A stretch of 64,000 bases of DNA from Chionoecetes opilio. Taxonomy: Eukaryota; Arthropoda; Malacostraca; Decapoda; Majidae. Positions 54,363-64,000 of this stretch are shown here, piece after piece. The translations under genes and the position numbers were made by a program. The stretch's first letter is position 1, and each line of letters opens with the position of its first letter. Location: assembly GCA_016584305.1 (NCBI GenBank), contig JACEEZ010022710.1, positions 65,001-129,000 of the forward strand, in the 5' to 3' direction. The notes below the pieces were generated by a model. That model saw only the letters and a program-made list of their open reading frames with translations. It was not told where the DNA came from and ran no database searches.

Positions 54363-54822
54363 CAGGTTGAAGTTCCCAAACTCGGCAACCTCGGGACCAG
54401 CGCCGAGCCGAGTGATGGAATTTTCAGACTTTTAGAACGTAGATATATTAAGGGGAAAAAAAGCAAAGCTTTCTTCAAAAGGTCAATTTTCTCAGAAACA
54501 GTTAACACATTGTTCTTCCTTTTCTTTTCACTTCCACCAGTAGGTGTTCCTGGACGTTTGGGAGCCATAATACCAATAACAGACCTGTAGAAGTACACAA
54601 AATAACAGTGTACACAACTCTACAGTCACAACACCACTGAACAATAACAACAAACAAATCGGCGAGAGAAACCCAGCGGCCTAGTGTGGTGGCACCCAGC
54701 GGCCGACCCGGCAACTACGCGCCGGGTTTTGGGTGTTCTGCCGTGTTTTGGAAAATCCGGAACCATAGCCGAGTTTTGGGTGTTGCGAGTCTTGGGATGC
54801 CGAGTTTGGGAACTTCAACCTG
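54363..54822 (-). mobile_element. Deleted Tigger element (460 bp) inside the LINE
   Basis: CAGGTTGAAGTTCCCAAACT opens at 54363 and is mirrored at 54822, with TA flanks. On the minus strand, ATG 54569 begins MAPKRPGTPTGGSEKKRKNN then VLTVSEKIDLLKK, the start of a Tigger transposase Psq-type HTH. Everything after it is deleted. Confidence 0.8.
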
Positions 54823-55055
54823 TACTCCGACCTCTACCCCTTCCTCGATCCCCACACACCTTCCTCAACGGACCCTTCGGCCTCCTCTTGTCAGGCGACC
54901 TAAACATTCTTCACCTTCCTCCCCCACCAAGACTATCCACTATCTCCCTCCTCAGCTCCTCACACCCCACTTTCTACGTCTCCTACTAAGAAATCCTGTG
55001 CTTCCCAGGTCTTCCCTCCTGACTCTCCTGTTGAAACCATGGCTATGATCGAGGA

Positions 55056-55160
55056 GTACCATATTTTACGGCTTATAAGACGCTGCATCTTGGAAGACGC
55101 ACCCTGATTTTGGAAAGAAATTTTAATAAAAAAAAAAAAACAGACCACCAAAACTGTTGT
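55056..55160 (-). mobile_element. End of the TTATAAGACGC MITE family
   Basis: CATATTTTACGGCTTATAAG and GCATCTTGGAAGACGCACCC match the right end of the 23217-23786 MITE in reverse orientation. The partner end was not located. Confidence 0.5.
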
Positions 55161-55369
55161 CTGATATACAGTCATTTTCACACAAGAATACACTCACTAT
55201 TCATGATCTTCATTCAGCACTGCTCATCAGCCATTTTTATTGTCTAGCTTGTATGCGATAGTATAAGTAAATCATCATGTTGGCTGGCTGAACATGTACA
55301 CGCAGGTCGGACGGCGGGAGTGAAAACAAAGCCGATCGCGGCGGTGCGCAGCTGTGTGCCTGTATTGGG

Positions 55370-56190
55370 AATTGAATTGATTTAATGCTAAAAAGGAGAA
55401 ATGTGCCAGACATCAGAGGTCATATGGCACTATGGCAAAGCATAAAGGGGAGGGGTTGTAGAGAAAGAGTGAAACAGTGAGGGAAGGGCAAAGGAACGGA
55501 ACGTTACAGCAGGATGGTTAGATCAGATCTTGGGAAGTGGGACAGGGGAGTGAGTAAGGAAAGTTTCTTGGAAGCAGATCACTTGGGGCTTATAGCAAGA
55601 AATCAGGAGACAAAGGTCTTGTCTGTGGGAGCGGAAGCCATGAATGTTCCAATGAAGAACAGACAGCGTGTAGAGGTTAGCGGGTGATGATAGTTGAAAT
55701 GGTAGCGTCCGGAGTAGAGGGGTTAGCAGGATCAGGGATATCAGGGGGGCATCAAGTGTAGTAGGTGAAGTACACGTAGTAGGGTCAGGGGGGCGAGGGG
55801 TCAGGGATGGGGATCAAGTGTAGTAGGTTTAGTACACGTAGCAGGGTCAGGGGGGCGAGGGGTCTGGGGTGGGTATCGTTGAGACAAAAGGGAGTCACGT
55901 GTACAGCCAGGAGGGAGGGGAAGTCAAGAAGACTTAACAGCGGGACAGTCAGAGGAAGTAGAAGATCGGGGAGAGGACATAGGGTGATCAGAGGGAAGGT
56001 GAGAAGGGTGGAGTGGGGAGAATGGAGGAGGAGGAGCAGGGTGGAAGCTGGGAGGCAGGAGGAGGAAGAGGGGTAGGCGGAAGGTCGGAGGGAGGAGGAT
56101 GTATCTCAGCTGAAACTTTGAGGGTTGAGAAAGAAGGTGGGGATGATGAGGCAGTTTGTGAAGAGGGCAGATGGGTCATGTCTTGAGGCT
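55370..56190 (-). pseudogene. Antisense LINE fragment: ORF1 tail and start of ORF2 endonuclease
   Basis: On the minus strand, a Pro/Ser-rich ORF1 tail (56180 to about 55700; TASSSPPSFSTLKVSAEI) is followed near 55660-55520 by VLHWNIHGFRSHRQDLCLL and YKPQVICFQETFL, the start of an APE-type endonuclease (WN-x-HGFR, Q-E-T). Two internal ~80-bp direct repeats (55755-55800, 55808-55860) lie in the tail. It is probably the same LINE family as 52724-55046, oppositely oriented and truncated. Confidence 0.65.
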
Positions 56191-56201
56191 AAGTGAGGTA
56201 C

Positions 56202-56600
56202 CGTATTTTACGGCTTATAAGACGCACTTTTTTCCCTAAAAAAATACTCATGCGTGTTCCGAGACTAATGTTGTAGGACGTTAGCTTAGGTAGCTATTCA
56301 ATTCAGTCTGTGCTGGTGTAATTAGCACATGAGTTATAAGTTATCTATAAGTAATCTATGTCTATGTATTAAAGCCTAATTGGTAACTCAAGCGTGGGTG
56401 GTTTGGCGGGCTCTGTGTTTCCCGCCAGCCGCCAAGCGTCTAGGGCAGTGTGCCTGGAGACTGTAAGGAGATCAGTCGCATTCTGTGCCTCACTAGGATT
56501 AAATCACCAAATTACACCGGTGTTTCCTTCACCCTTTGTAACTGCATATAGGGAGGTCCTGGTGGGGCCGGCATACCTGGTGGCAGCGGTGGGATCTTAT
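56202..56600 (+). mobile_element. MITE end followed by an LTR-like segment
   Basis: CCGTATTTTACGGCTTATAA at 56202 is the left end of the MITE family of 23217. From about 56270 the DNA starts TGTAGGACG and ends near GGCCGGCATA, followed by TGGTGGCAGCGGTGGGAT (56579), which resembles a tRNA primer-binding site just after an LTR. No gag/pol follows. The LTR reading is tentative. Confidence 0.3.
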
Positions 56601-56826
56601 ATGATGTAACCTCAGTACTTATCTGTTGTGCTCCCTGGCCATCATGGAAACAGCTATCTGAAACTGTTCAAGCTAGGTATTGCACTTTAAAATGCAAGGC
56701 AATCCCATTTATTTAAGAAAAAATATTGGGTTTGTTGTGAATATTTATTTTCCAATCATGTCTCTTTAAAAAATGTTTCTTTGTAGATATAGGGACATGG
56801 GTAATAGTTACAAATTGAGAAACCAC

Positions 56827-56929
56827 TCAAGAGTCATGTTGAGGCCTCGTAGCCATCAAGTGGTCAAAGAGGGAGAGCCCTGCAGCCTGCACAGCCTGAC
56901 GCACCACCAGGGCACCAGTGTAGTCCTCA
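56827..56929 (-). CDS. Possible extra 3' exon of the secreted-protein gene
   Basis: AATATTTAG gives an acceptor ahead of a minus-strand frame, EDYTGALVVRQAVQAAGLSL then FDHLMATRPQHDS and stop. It enters in phase 2. Exon 8 of the gene to the right leaves in phase 1 at its main donor, but a second donor 4 nt on (GTGA then GTAGGC) would leave in phase 2 and join this exon in frame. It could alternatively belong to nothing. Confidence 0.3.
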
Positions 56930-57408
56930 CTAAATATTATATTTATTGTACGTTTTTTTACTAAAACCTCTATTCTCAAGCAAATTAAATACTCTCTCCC
57001 AAAAATTGTTGTGTAGACTCCCATGTGATTTAGAGTGAACAGTTTATTGGTAACATGACACATTAATGAGAATATTAACATGTGTATTCTACAAAATGTC
57101 AAGGATACTGAATGACTGCAGTCGTGTGCTCAGCTTGTATTCATAAGGTTTAAGTTTTTCATAAAAGATTTTGAATACTCAATTAAAATATATCGTGTTT
57201 CTACTATTTGATATGAGTTACCATTGATCCACAAGTTGAGAGGTTACTCAGAAGTTAGAGCTACCTTCTCCTACCCTCCATGTCTATAGCTTGTGTCAGA
57301 GGCTGAGGAAGTGGGGTGGGAGGGAGGGAGGAACTGACCTTGTCCAGTGTTGTCAATATTCCACAAATGGAGCAGCAGGGAAGGCATCAGAAGTACGGCT
57401 CACACTGC

Positions 57409-60400
57409 CTACTCACTTGTAGTGTTATCCTCGTCAATGAGGAACTGGGAACTTAATACCACCTTTACCCTCTTTGTATAGGTCACCTCAGCACGGTATT
57501 GTCCGCTTCCTAGGTGGCTGAAGATTGCCAAACAGTCAGTCCCTGAGAAAAGACATTACAGTACATTAATTGTGGCCGCCACTTCTCAAGGAAATCATGC
57601 TCCCGTATTTGGCATTTTCTTATAAAAAAAATAGTGTAAAGTTATATGTATTGGTTCTCATTTTCAAATTTTATATGTGACTTATAGACATCGAGCAGAT
57701 TTATCATACATGTAATCCACTGGTTAAGACTTGGTAGCAGCAATATGACTATGTCGGACTCCCTCCAAGCCTTAAGTGTATCTGTTTACTCACCTCTCCT
57801 GCTACAGGTGACAGTCATTATGTCTGATGGCTCCCCATTGTCAGGAATTACCCAGACAGTGAACTCCCGGATGCTAGGTTCCCTCTCCCACACCACAACC
57901 ACAGTGCCTGGTGCCACCTGGTGAACCCTTACCTGCACATCTGTAGAGGAAAGATGATTAGGCTGCATCAGTTACTGAGAGAGAGAGAGAGAGACAGAAT
58001 ACAAAGGATGAACAGACAGCAACATCCCTACTGGGCTAAACGAAGCTGCCTGTGACTACTTTCTGGGACGTCCAATTCCCTGAGGCAGAATATATTCAGC
58101 CGCATACCGAGGAAGGTGAATTTCCTTAACAATGAATTAGTCATCTAGGCACACTGCCTCACCTGTGATAGACGTGAGGATGGAGGTGCTGGCTCGGTGG
58201 TTAGACAGAAGGAGAAACATATCTGATACAGGTCCTTCTTCAGGGTGTACCAGGGTCTGCAGGCCAGTCACTGAGCACACACCCCTGACACATCCCACCC
58301 CAGGGCAAGACGGGATAACCTTTAGTGATTGGCTAAGCAGCGAGTGAGTGCAATGTGCAGGTGGTTCAAATAAAGAAAATAAGTTTTTTGGTATGGGTGG
58401 CAAATGTACATACTACATGAAGAAATGAGCACAACAAAAAAGGGGACACAAGGAAAGATTGAGAAAAGAAAGATGTTTGAATAACACAAAGAAGTATAAC
58501 CTTCCCCATATAGGTAAGTATAGATGCCTGGAATGGACTCAAGAAAGAAATAATAGCAGCTAAAAGTGCATTAACCAAAGAAAAATCTAGATACAGATAT
58601 GGAGACAAGATCACCGAGGTATAAGTACGTAGAAAAAAAGGAAGCTACAACAGGCCGTGAGACCTACGCGAGGTAGTTCCTGTTACTTAACTCTACCTAC
58701 ATCCACCTCTCTTCCCTATCCATGAATTTATCCAGACTCCTTTTATGTTTTATTTAGTTTTTGTATGTTTTATTAATTTATTTAGGTTTGGCTCAGGCCC
58801 TGTGTGCTACAACTGGCTCAACAAAACTATGAAGTAGACACTCACCCTGGCAGGTCACATTCTGCCGGCATATTCTTAAGGACCTCGCTGAGATTATGGC
58901 CGTTAATAATCACAGCTTGAAGATCTCCCTGTGGTCCCTCTGCAGCCTCTGCCACGTCACCCTCGCCTTCAACCTTCCCCGCCTCACTGTTGCCTTCCTT
59001 GCTTTCTGCTGATGTGCTGGACAGTGTGACCGTGACTGTCTTGAGCCTTGAGTCACCTTCCACACTCTCACTGCTCACCGCTACTGTGTCAATGGTCAGA
59101 CCTGGCGGCAAGGAAAACAAGAGATTATGCTGCCTTATTATCATGTGCATTAACCCCTTCACGCCCAGATCTTGTCTTTGCTATATAAAATCGTCTGTTG
59201 TTAGCCATAAAATTACGAAATCTATTTTAATATACCAAATTAGCTAGTGGACAAGCATACTAAACAGGTCATATCTATAAAATATTGCTTATATTCATTA
59301 AAAATCGTCTAATGGTACCTAAATTACAATGGAAATTACGTTCTGGGTCTCAAGGGGTTAATAGTTTGCTTTAGAGTTATGGCTGTGATTCCTCTCGGTC
59401 ACTGGTTACAGATAGTTCAAATATTTAAAGATTTTGAAAGAATGCAATGACTGGTAAGGTAAGGGAGACGGAGTGAATTGTAGTGGTGAAAATGGTGAAG
59501 CGCAGCACTGAGATGGTTTGGACGCCTGGAGATGGTTGAGAGAGAGAATGAGAGAGAGAGGAGTTGACAGAATGTAATATATGCTTGAAGTGTGAGAGGA
59601 CAACACCCCACTATTAAATGGGGGATATTGAGTGCTGGAGTATATGAGTGAGAGGATTGGAAGATGTGAGAAGGAGGTGCATGGACCAGGATATATGAAG
59701 ACTACTGCCGAGCCTACCTCCTTGAGACAGTAGACTAGGCTAGACGAGAAAGAACACTATGACTCTGCACTCTTAAATGTATTACATTGTATGTATGTTA
59801 ATGTTTGTTAGTGTATGTATCTTTAATGTTTGTATGTTAAGTATGTAGCCCCCATAATAATGTGTCATATCCCAGCTAAGACACTCACTGCTCCATTGTT
59901 GCACCAGCGTTGACGGCGTGTGAGATGAGAGAACAAAGGCGTCCGTCACATCCAAGACCTCCACCGAAAAGGAACCCGAGGTGGGAGTGTCCGTGAAGTA
60001 ATAGAGACATGGGCCACTGGTGCAGGTGAGTGGCCTTGAGGTGAGCACTGGTACTGGGGTGGAGGCAGGGGCAGGGGTGGCAGCATTACAGGGGGAGTAC
60101 ACGGCAACACACTTTCTCCACCTCATAAACTTCAGAAAGTCATCATTGTCATCTTCATGGTCCTCGTCATTATCTGCATCATTATCATCATCATCAGTGT
60201 CTTTGTCCAGTTCATGGTAGCACTGCTTGACCTTAGTTAAAGTCTCATTACTCATCAGTCCACACTGGTCCTTGTTTACTTCACTGTCACCTTCCAAACC
60301 TCCGTCCACACTTTCAGCTGATAATATTTTTTCACTACCCGTAATCTCATCCTTATTAAAAGACTTTTCATTGTTCAGGACTTCAACCATTTCTTCATTC

Positions 60401-61894
60401 CCTGTTACTGATGAATCTTTCTGCTTAGTTTTTCGACAATATCTGATGTTCTTTTCTTCCGTCAGTCCCTCCACCACTGTTCCTTCAGGATTCTCCACCT
60501 CCTCATCGTTCACTTTCAGCACTGGTTCAGCACTCTCAATTATCTCACCATCACATTCTTCTTTGCCAACTGTTTCTCCCATTTCAGTTTTCATCACTAC
60601 AATATTATTTTCTACTTCCACTGCAGCATCTCCGAGTGCTTGAGGATGATGCCACAGCTGGACTCTGTAGGTCCTGCCGGGCCGGGCCGCCCACTGCACC
60701 TCCACCACACCCTGGCCGGGCTGCACCGCCATGGGAGTCACACCTGCCGCAGGAAAATGAGAAAGGATTTAAAGGAAACTGGACAGGAAAAGTAGCATTC
60801 TTTTGCACATAAATAATGGAGTTTCTAGAACGTACACTGACATTGATTATGTACTGTAAGCCCTCCAAGGTGGTGACAATTGGTTTGGTGGATACTGTTA
60901 ACAATAATCCATAATGTTCAAATATATCTATGTTAACGTAAAGATTCATGCAGTCAGTTACATAATATAGCTTGAGGACATCAACACAGATTGCATTGCT
61001 TTTCAACTGCCACTACAGGAAATGAAAACTGTGAAGGAAACGAGTGCAGGAAACATGAGAACGTACTGGAGAGAATGAAGGATTCCATGAGTGCAGCTTT
61101 AGTTTCCCTGGTGACTCTGTCATGTCCTGAAACAACAATGGACACACGGTCTGTGTCCACCACCTCCAGTCCAGGGCAAGGTGGCAAACAGTAAGCTACT
61201 GAGCCATCTGCCAGGGAGGCGCGTTGGCTGACATCACCGCTACAAGTGGCTGACATCTTGGGGGAGCCGTGAGTATAGGTGCTCGAGTACTGCAGGGTCA
61301 GGTCAGGCGCCGCCCCGCCCATCCCGGTGAAGCAGGTGTACAGACCCTTGACTGGGATGTGACCCACTTGCCCAAGAACCAGTACTGTTGAGTGATGGGC
61401 ACACACAGTATTACCCTATTGGTACACCAAACCCATCATTCTACAAGTCTACTAGTATTAAATGACATGAAAACAATATACACTGTCACATCGTAAATTA
61501 AAAGCTGCTATATTCACCAGCACTAAATATCACAAATAGCTCCATCACCACATCATACAGGCACCACACACTACTTCATTCACCAAGTATTCCATTAATA
61601 CATACCAGCGCCTAGGAATACTTAGCTTCATGCTCTGGAATGCTGCCACTCACCTTCCATCGTGCTGTCCAACTCTGATGATAAAAGATACGTATTATGA
61701 GACCCTATGCAAAAGCTTGGTTTCTCTTTCTCTGTCAGAATATAAACTTAAACATAAACTAACACACACACACACACACAGGTCAGCGAGAGGCAGTGCA
61801 TACCTGGGCCTGGGACTGCAGGGAGGCGCGGCAACACCAGGAAGAAAATCAGCGTCAGGAGGTGGGGAACCAGTATGTGCGTGTTCATGTCCAT
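57409..61894 (-). CDS. Secreted multi-domain protein of unknown function, 8 exons (~663 aa)
   Basis: Minus-strand exons: 61894-61804, 61674-61654 (21 nt), 61384-61067, 60743-59889, 59101-58846, 58332-58163, 57940-57794, 57542-57409 (stop TAG by read-through of the last donor). All junctions are GT-AG and the phases agree, mostly 1-1. The N-terminus MDMNTHILVPHLLTLIFFLV is a signal peptide. Exon 3 has paired Cys (YTCFTG, ATCSGD, YCLPPC). Exons 4-8 repeat beta-sandwich-like patterns (GVVEVQWAARPGRTYRVQLW; GTVVVVWEREPSIREFTVWV; GQYRAEVTYT) suggestive of fibronectin-III-like domains. Exon 4 also has an acidic Asp/Glu run near residues 320-345. No transmembrane segment is seen, so it is probably extracellular. 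I do not recognise the family. Confidence 0.7.
58640..58765 (-). mobile_element. Retroelement 3' fragment, minus strand
   Basis: AGGCCGTGAGACCTACGCGA and GTAGTTCCTGTTACTTAACT are the reverse of 25735-25865. It lies in intron 5 of the secreted-protein gene. Confidence 0.5.
59150..59361. mobile_element. TTAA-flanked MITE copy 3 (reverse)
   Basis: TTAACCCCTTCACGCCCAGA opens and CTCAAGGGGTTAA closes. It is the reverse of the copies at 9727 and 33242, and lies 49 bp from exon 5 of the secreted-protein gene. Confidence 0.8.
59450..59745 (+). pseudogene. Decayed LINE ORF2 C-terminal remnant
   Basis: GAGATGGTTTGGACGCCTGG, followed by GA-rich DNA and AGAAGGAGGTGCATGGACCA, resembles the RWFGHLxRM...C-terminal region of LINE reverse transcriptases, with stops in all frames. 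Confidence 0.4.
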
Positions 61895-62575
61895 GGTGAG
61901 GGTGCAGCTTCCTTACAACCCTTGATGCTTCTTGATGCTTACCTGCAACTTTTGTTCTGACTTGAAGTGCAACCAAGCATCACAACAGGGCAAGTCTGCT
62001 CCTTGGGCCACTGCACTATCATCTGAGCCTCTATCTCCTTTATCAATGTTGGCCAGCCACCTATCAGTGACATGACTTGTATAGAAAACATATTTGTTAT
62101 TTATCATGAATTTGTAATCTGTTGTTTACAGTTTTATGAACTTTATAATACCATGAATTTCAATCATCTATTTGTGTTTTATGCAAATATAAAAAGACAT
62201 GCAAAATCTTCCGAAGTGCTAGACTGTACTCACATTTTGAAGTGAAGAAGCTACATGTGTCATTGTGCAACCATTTGTGGATATTTCGTGAACTGTGGTG
62301 TCATAGTGTGTAAGTAAGGCAGTGCCCTGGTGGCACCCCAACACTGATAACACATGTATTCTTATCTCTTGACACTCATCTTTGATATTTGAAATTACGC
62401 ATTAAGATAAAGAATGCTCAGATTTTTTTAACCTAGAAAAAAAGATTTTTCACTGTGGATAAGCTTCACTTTCACAAGGCTGTGAATGAATGCTCACTTA
62501 CTCTATCTAATGATATCATATATTATGTTCTTTGATAAACTGCATTCTCCTGTAACAGCAGCATATTTCTTTCCT
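61895..62575. other. Upstream flank of the secreted-protein gene, nothing recognised
   Basis: AT-rich DNA that should contain the promoter. No clear TATA element and no other gene are seen. Confidence 0.4.
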
Positions 62576-62580
62576 GCACC

Positions 62581-63070
62581 ACTCCCATGAATGGCTACAA
62601 ACATTCCTGCCACTACCCTGTACACACCGACCCATCACCCTGATGTACAACATTCCTGCCACTACCCTGTACCACTGACCCATCACTCCATGAATGGTAA
62701 AATTCCTGCCATACCCATCACTCCATGAATGCTACAAACTTCTGCACTACCTGTACACACCCCTCACCATGAATGGTAAACATTTGCCATCTGTACCCCC
62801 TCATTCCTGGATGGCTACAACTTCTGCACTACCCTGTACACACCGACCCATCACTCCCATGAATGGCTACAAACATTCTGCCTACTGTACAACACCATCA
62901 CTCCATGAATGGCTACAAACTTCCTCCCTACCTGTACACCCCATCATCCCATGAATGGCTACAAACATTCCTGCCACTACCCTGTACACACCCACCCATC
63001 ACTCCCATGAATGGCTACAAACATTCCTGCCACTACCCTGTACACACCACCCACCACTCCCACCAACAGC
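62581..63070. repeat. 56-bp tandem array, ~9 degenerate copies
   Basis: The unit is CACTCCCATGAATGGCTACA, AACATTCCTGCCACTACCCT, GTACACACCGACCCAT. Inner copies differ mainly by small deletions; the outer ones are intact. Confidence 0.85.
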
Positions 63071-64000
63071 CACGCCCACCACCCAGCATCCCAACCACAT
63101 GGCCACTCAAACCTTCGCATTGCTTTGCTAGCTTACACGTTACACGTTACACACCTTCTTAAGAATAAAAGGTAACTTTCCATTTTGTATACAATACTAT
63201 ATAAAGATAACATGGAGCCCCACATGATGTATATACACTGACAAACAGCACTGAATAAAACTATATATAAATGTACTGCTTCTTCCCGGGTTTTTCTCCA
63301 TCACTCATTCCAACAAAACTATATATGTTGGTATATATCATGAGAATAGCTTTCTGAAGTCACTGATTTGTACATCTGTTTGAAGAGAGGTGTATTCCAG
63401 GTTATATAAAGTGTTTCCACACACAACATAACTAACAAAATCACAGCTACTTCCAGACCCTCACTTCTCTCTCATCCAGGGTAATGACCCCTCCTCTCCC
63501 CTCTATTCCCTTCATGAGCCTATTCCTAGACACATGGAACAGTTAAGCAGACTTAATGAAAGACAAGCCAATTTACTGATAAACAAATTTTCATTATATA
63601 ATACATATACATCACAAAAAAAAAAATATACATACAAATCTAAAGCTTGTACAATGAACTGACACTGCTCATTCCACTGCTCTCATCACTGCTCTCTTTC
63701 TCTCTAGGTACATAATTTGTCATAATTTGTAGAAAGGAACATGATTTGAAATTTATACAGTTAGCTGAACATTGCGTATGGCAGGTGCGTCACTCCATTA
63801 AATAAAAGTTATGAATCTCCATAATCTCACAAATATGTTTTGGAAATGCCATTATTCAACATCCCATCATGTGCATGGGAACATTTTCCACATGAATAAC
63901 AGTGGCCCAAGGGATGAAAATGATGGTGAAAAAAATATCATGTTAATACTCCATAAGGAAACCTAATATAAACATTTGTTTCACTTTGCAAAACAAAAGG
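63071..64000. other. Right end of window, nothing recognised
   Basis: AT-rich DNA with short A runs (63617). No frame, splice pattern or repeat is supported. Confidence 0.4.

Larger units (their letters stand above)
52724..55046 (+). pseudogene. LINE ORF1 (CCHC zinc-knuckle gag-like), broken by two insertions
   Basis: The coding relic lies in three pieces: about 52724-52999, 53550-54362 and 54825-55046. Piece 1 has FGPAKWNRFFIVPST and CLQRQVGKVAFRTR. Piece 2 has DLDGNPFCITPDTTLNT, SIYVAGVNYSVKPYRP and three Cys-x2-Cys-x4-His-x4-Cys-type knuckles (CQSCWHFGHPAKHC, CQFCAQPGHARSTC, CANCGGSHNVFYRGC), then a Pro/Thr-rich tail. Piece 3 continues the tail. This is ORF1 of a Jockey/I-type non-LTR retrotransposon, an RNA-binding chaperone. 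One frameshift near 53610 adds to the two insertions. The endonuclease/reverse transcriptase ORF2 is absent on this strand. Confidence 0.8.

Noticed and set aside
60020..60643. Ser/Leu-rich plus-strand frames
   Set aside because: They are shadows of the minus-strand acidic exon of the secreted-protein gene, which has matching splice phases.

Overview
The window looks like nuclear DNA of an arthropod, most likely a decapod crustacean. The signs are GT-AG spliced genes with long transposon-filled introns, TTAGG-type (AACCT) telomere-like tracts, many simple repeats, several tRNA-derived SINE families, and abundant Tigger/pogo, hAT-like, TTAA-target and LINE debris. I see no operons, CRISPR arrays, rRNA genes or stand-alone tRNA genes. 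The species cannot be fixed from the sequence alone.

Three host genes are supported. (1) At the left edge, minus strand, 995-1135 is the first coding exon of an NSUN5-like rRNA methyltransferase; the rest lies beyond the window. (2) The main gene is plus strand, 9106-50296, a Tudor domain protein 7 (TDRD7/tapas) orthologue. I assembled 23 exons by hand. Every junction is GT-AG, all phases agree, and the result is an uninterrupted 1,192-aa protein with an N-terminal LOTUS domain, a glutamine-rich exon, a dsRNA-binding-like fold, a second LOTUS-like segment and three Tudor domains. (3) On the minus strand, 61894 to about 57409 (perhaps 56827), eight or nine exons encode a secreted, beta-sandwich-rich protein of about 663 aa that I do not recognise.

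Layout: 1-9.1 kb holds NSUN5 exon 1, fold-back elements, SINEs and simple repeats. 9.1-50.3 kb is Tdrd7, whose introns carry a ~2 kb hAT-like element (11.7-13.6 kb), a 39-bp minisatellite (14.15-14.74 kb), a 3.3 kb Tigger inserted in a (TA)n tract (19.6-22.9 kb), a Tigger MITE (24.4-25.3 kb), a 5.8 kb transposon with a FEN1/PIN-like protein on the opposite strand (26.5-32.4 kb), another Tigger with nested passengers (36.6-39.5 kb) and a 2.2 kb 31-bp C-rich minisatellite (41.4-43.7 kb). 50.3-56.8 kb is intergenic, with a LINE ORF1 interrupted by a hAT-like MITE and a Tigger relic, plus an antisense LINE copy. 57-62 kb is the secreted-protein gene. 62.5-63.1 kb is a degenerate 56-bp tandem array; nothing is recognised after it.

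The host genes do not form a pathway with one another. The biological theme is a piRNA/germ-granule gene (Tdrd7) heavily loaded with transposons. The most unusual item is the 5.8 kb element in Tdrd7 intron 5: Tigger-like termini and a TA target site, but a damaged ~1,400-aa protein with paired N-terminal zinc-finger-like motifs, a FEN1/PIN-type acidic motif series and a Cys-rich CXC-like tail instead of a visible DDE transposase.
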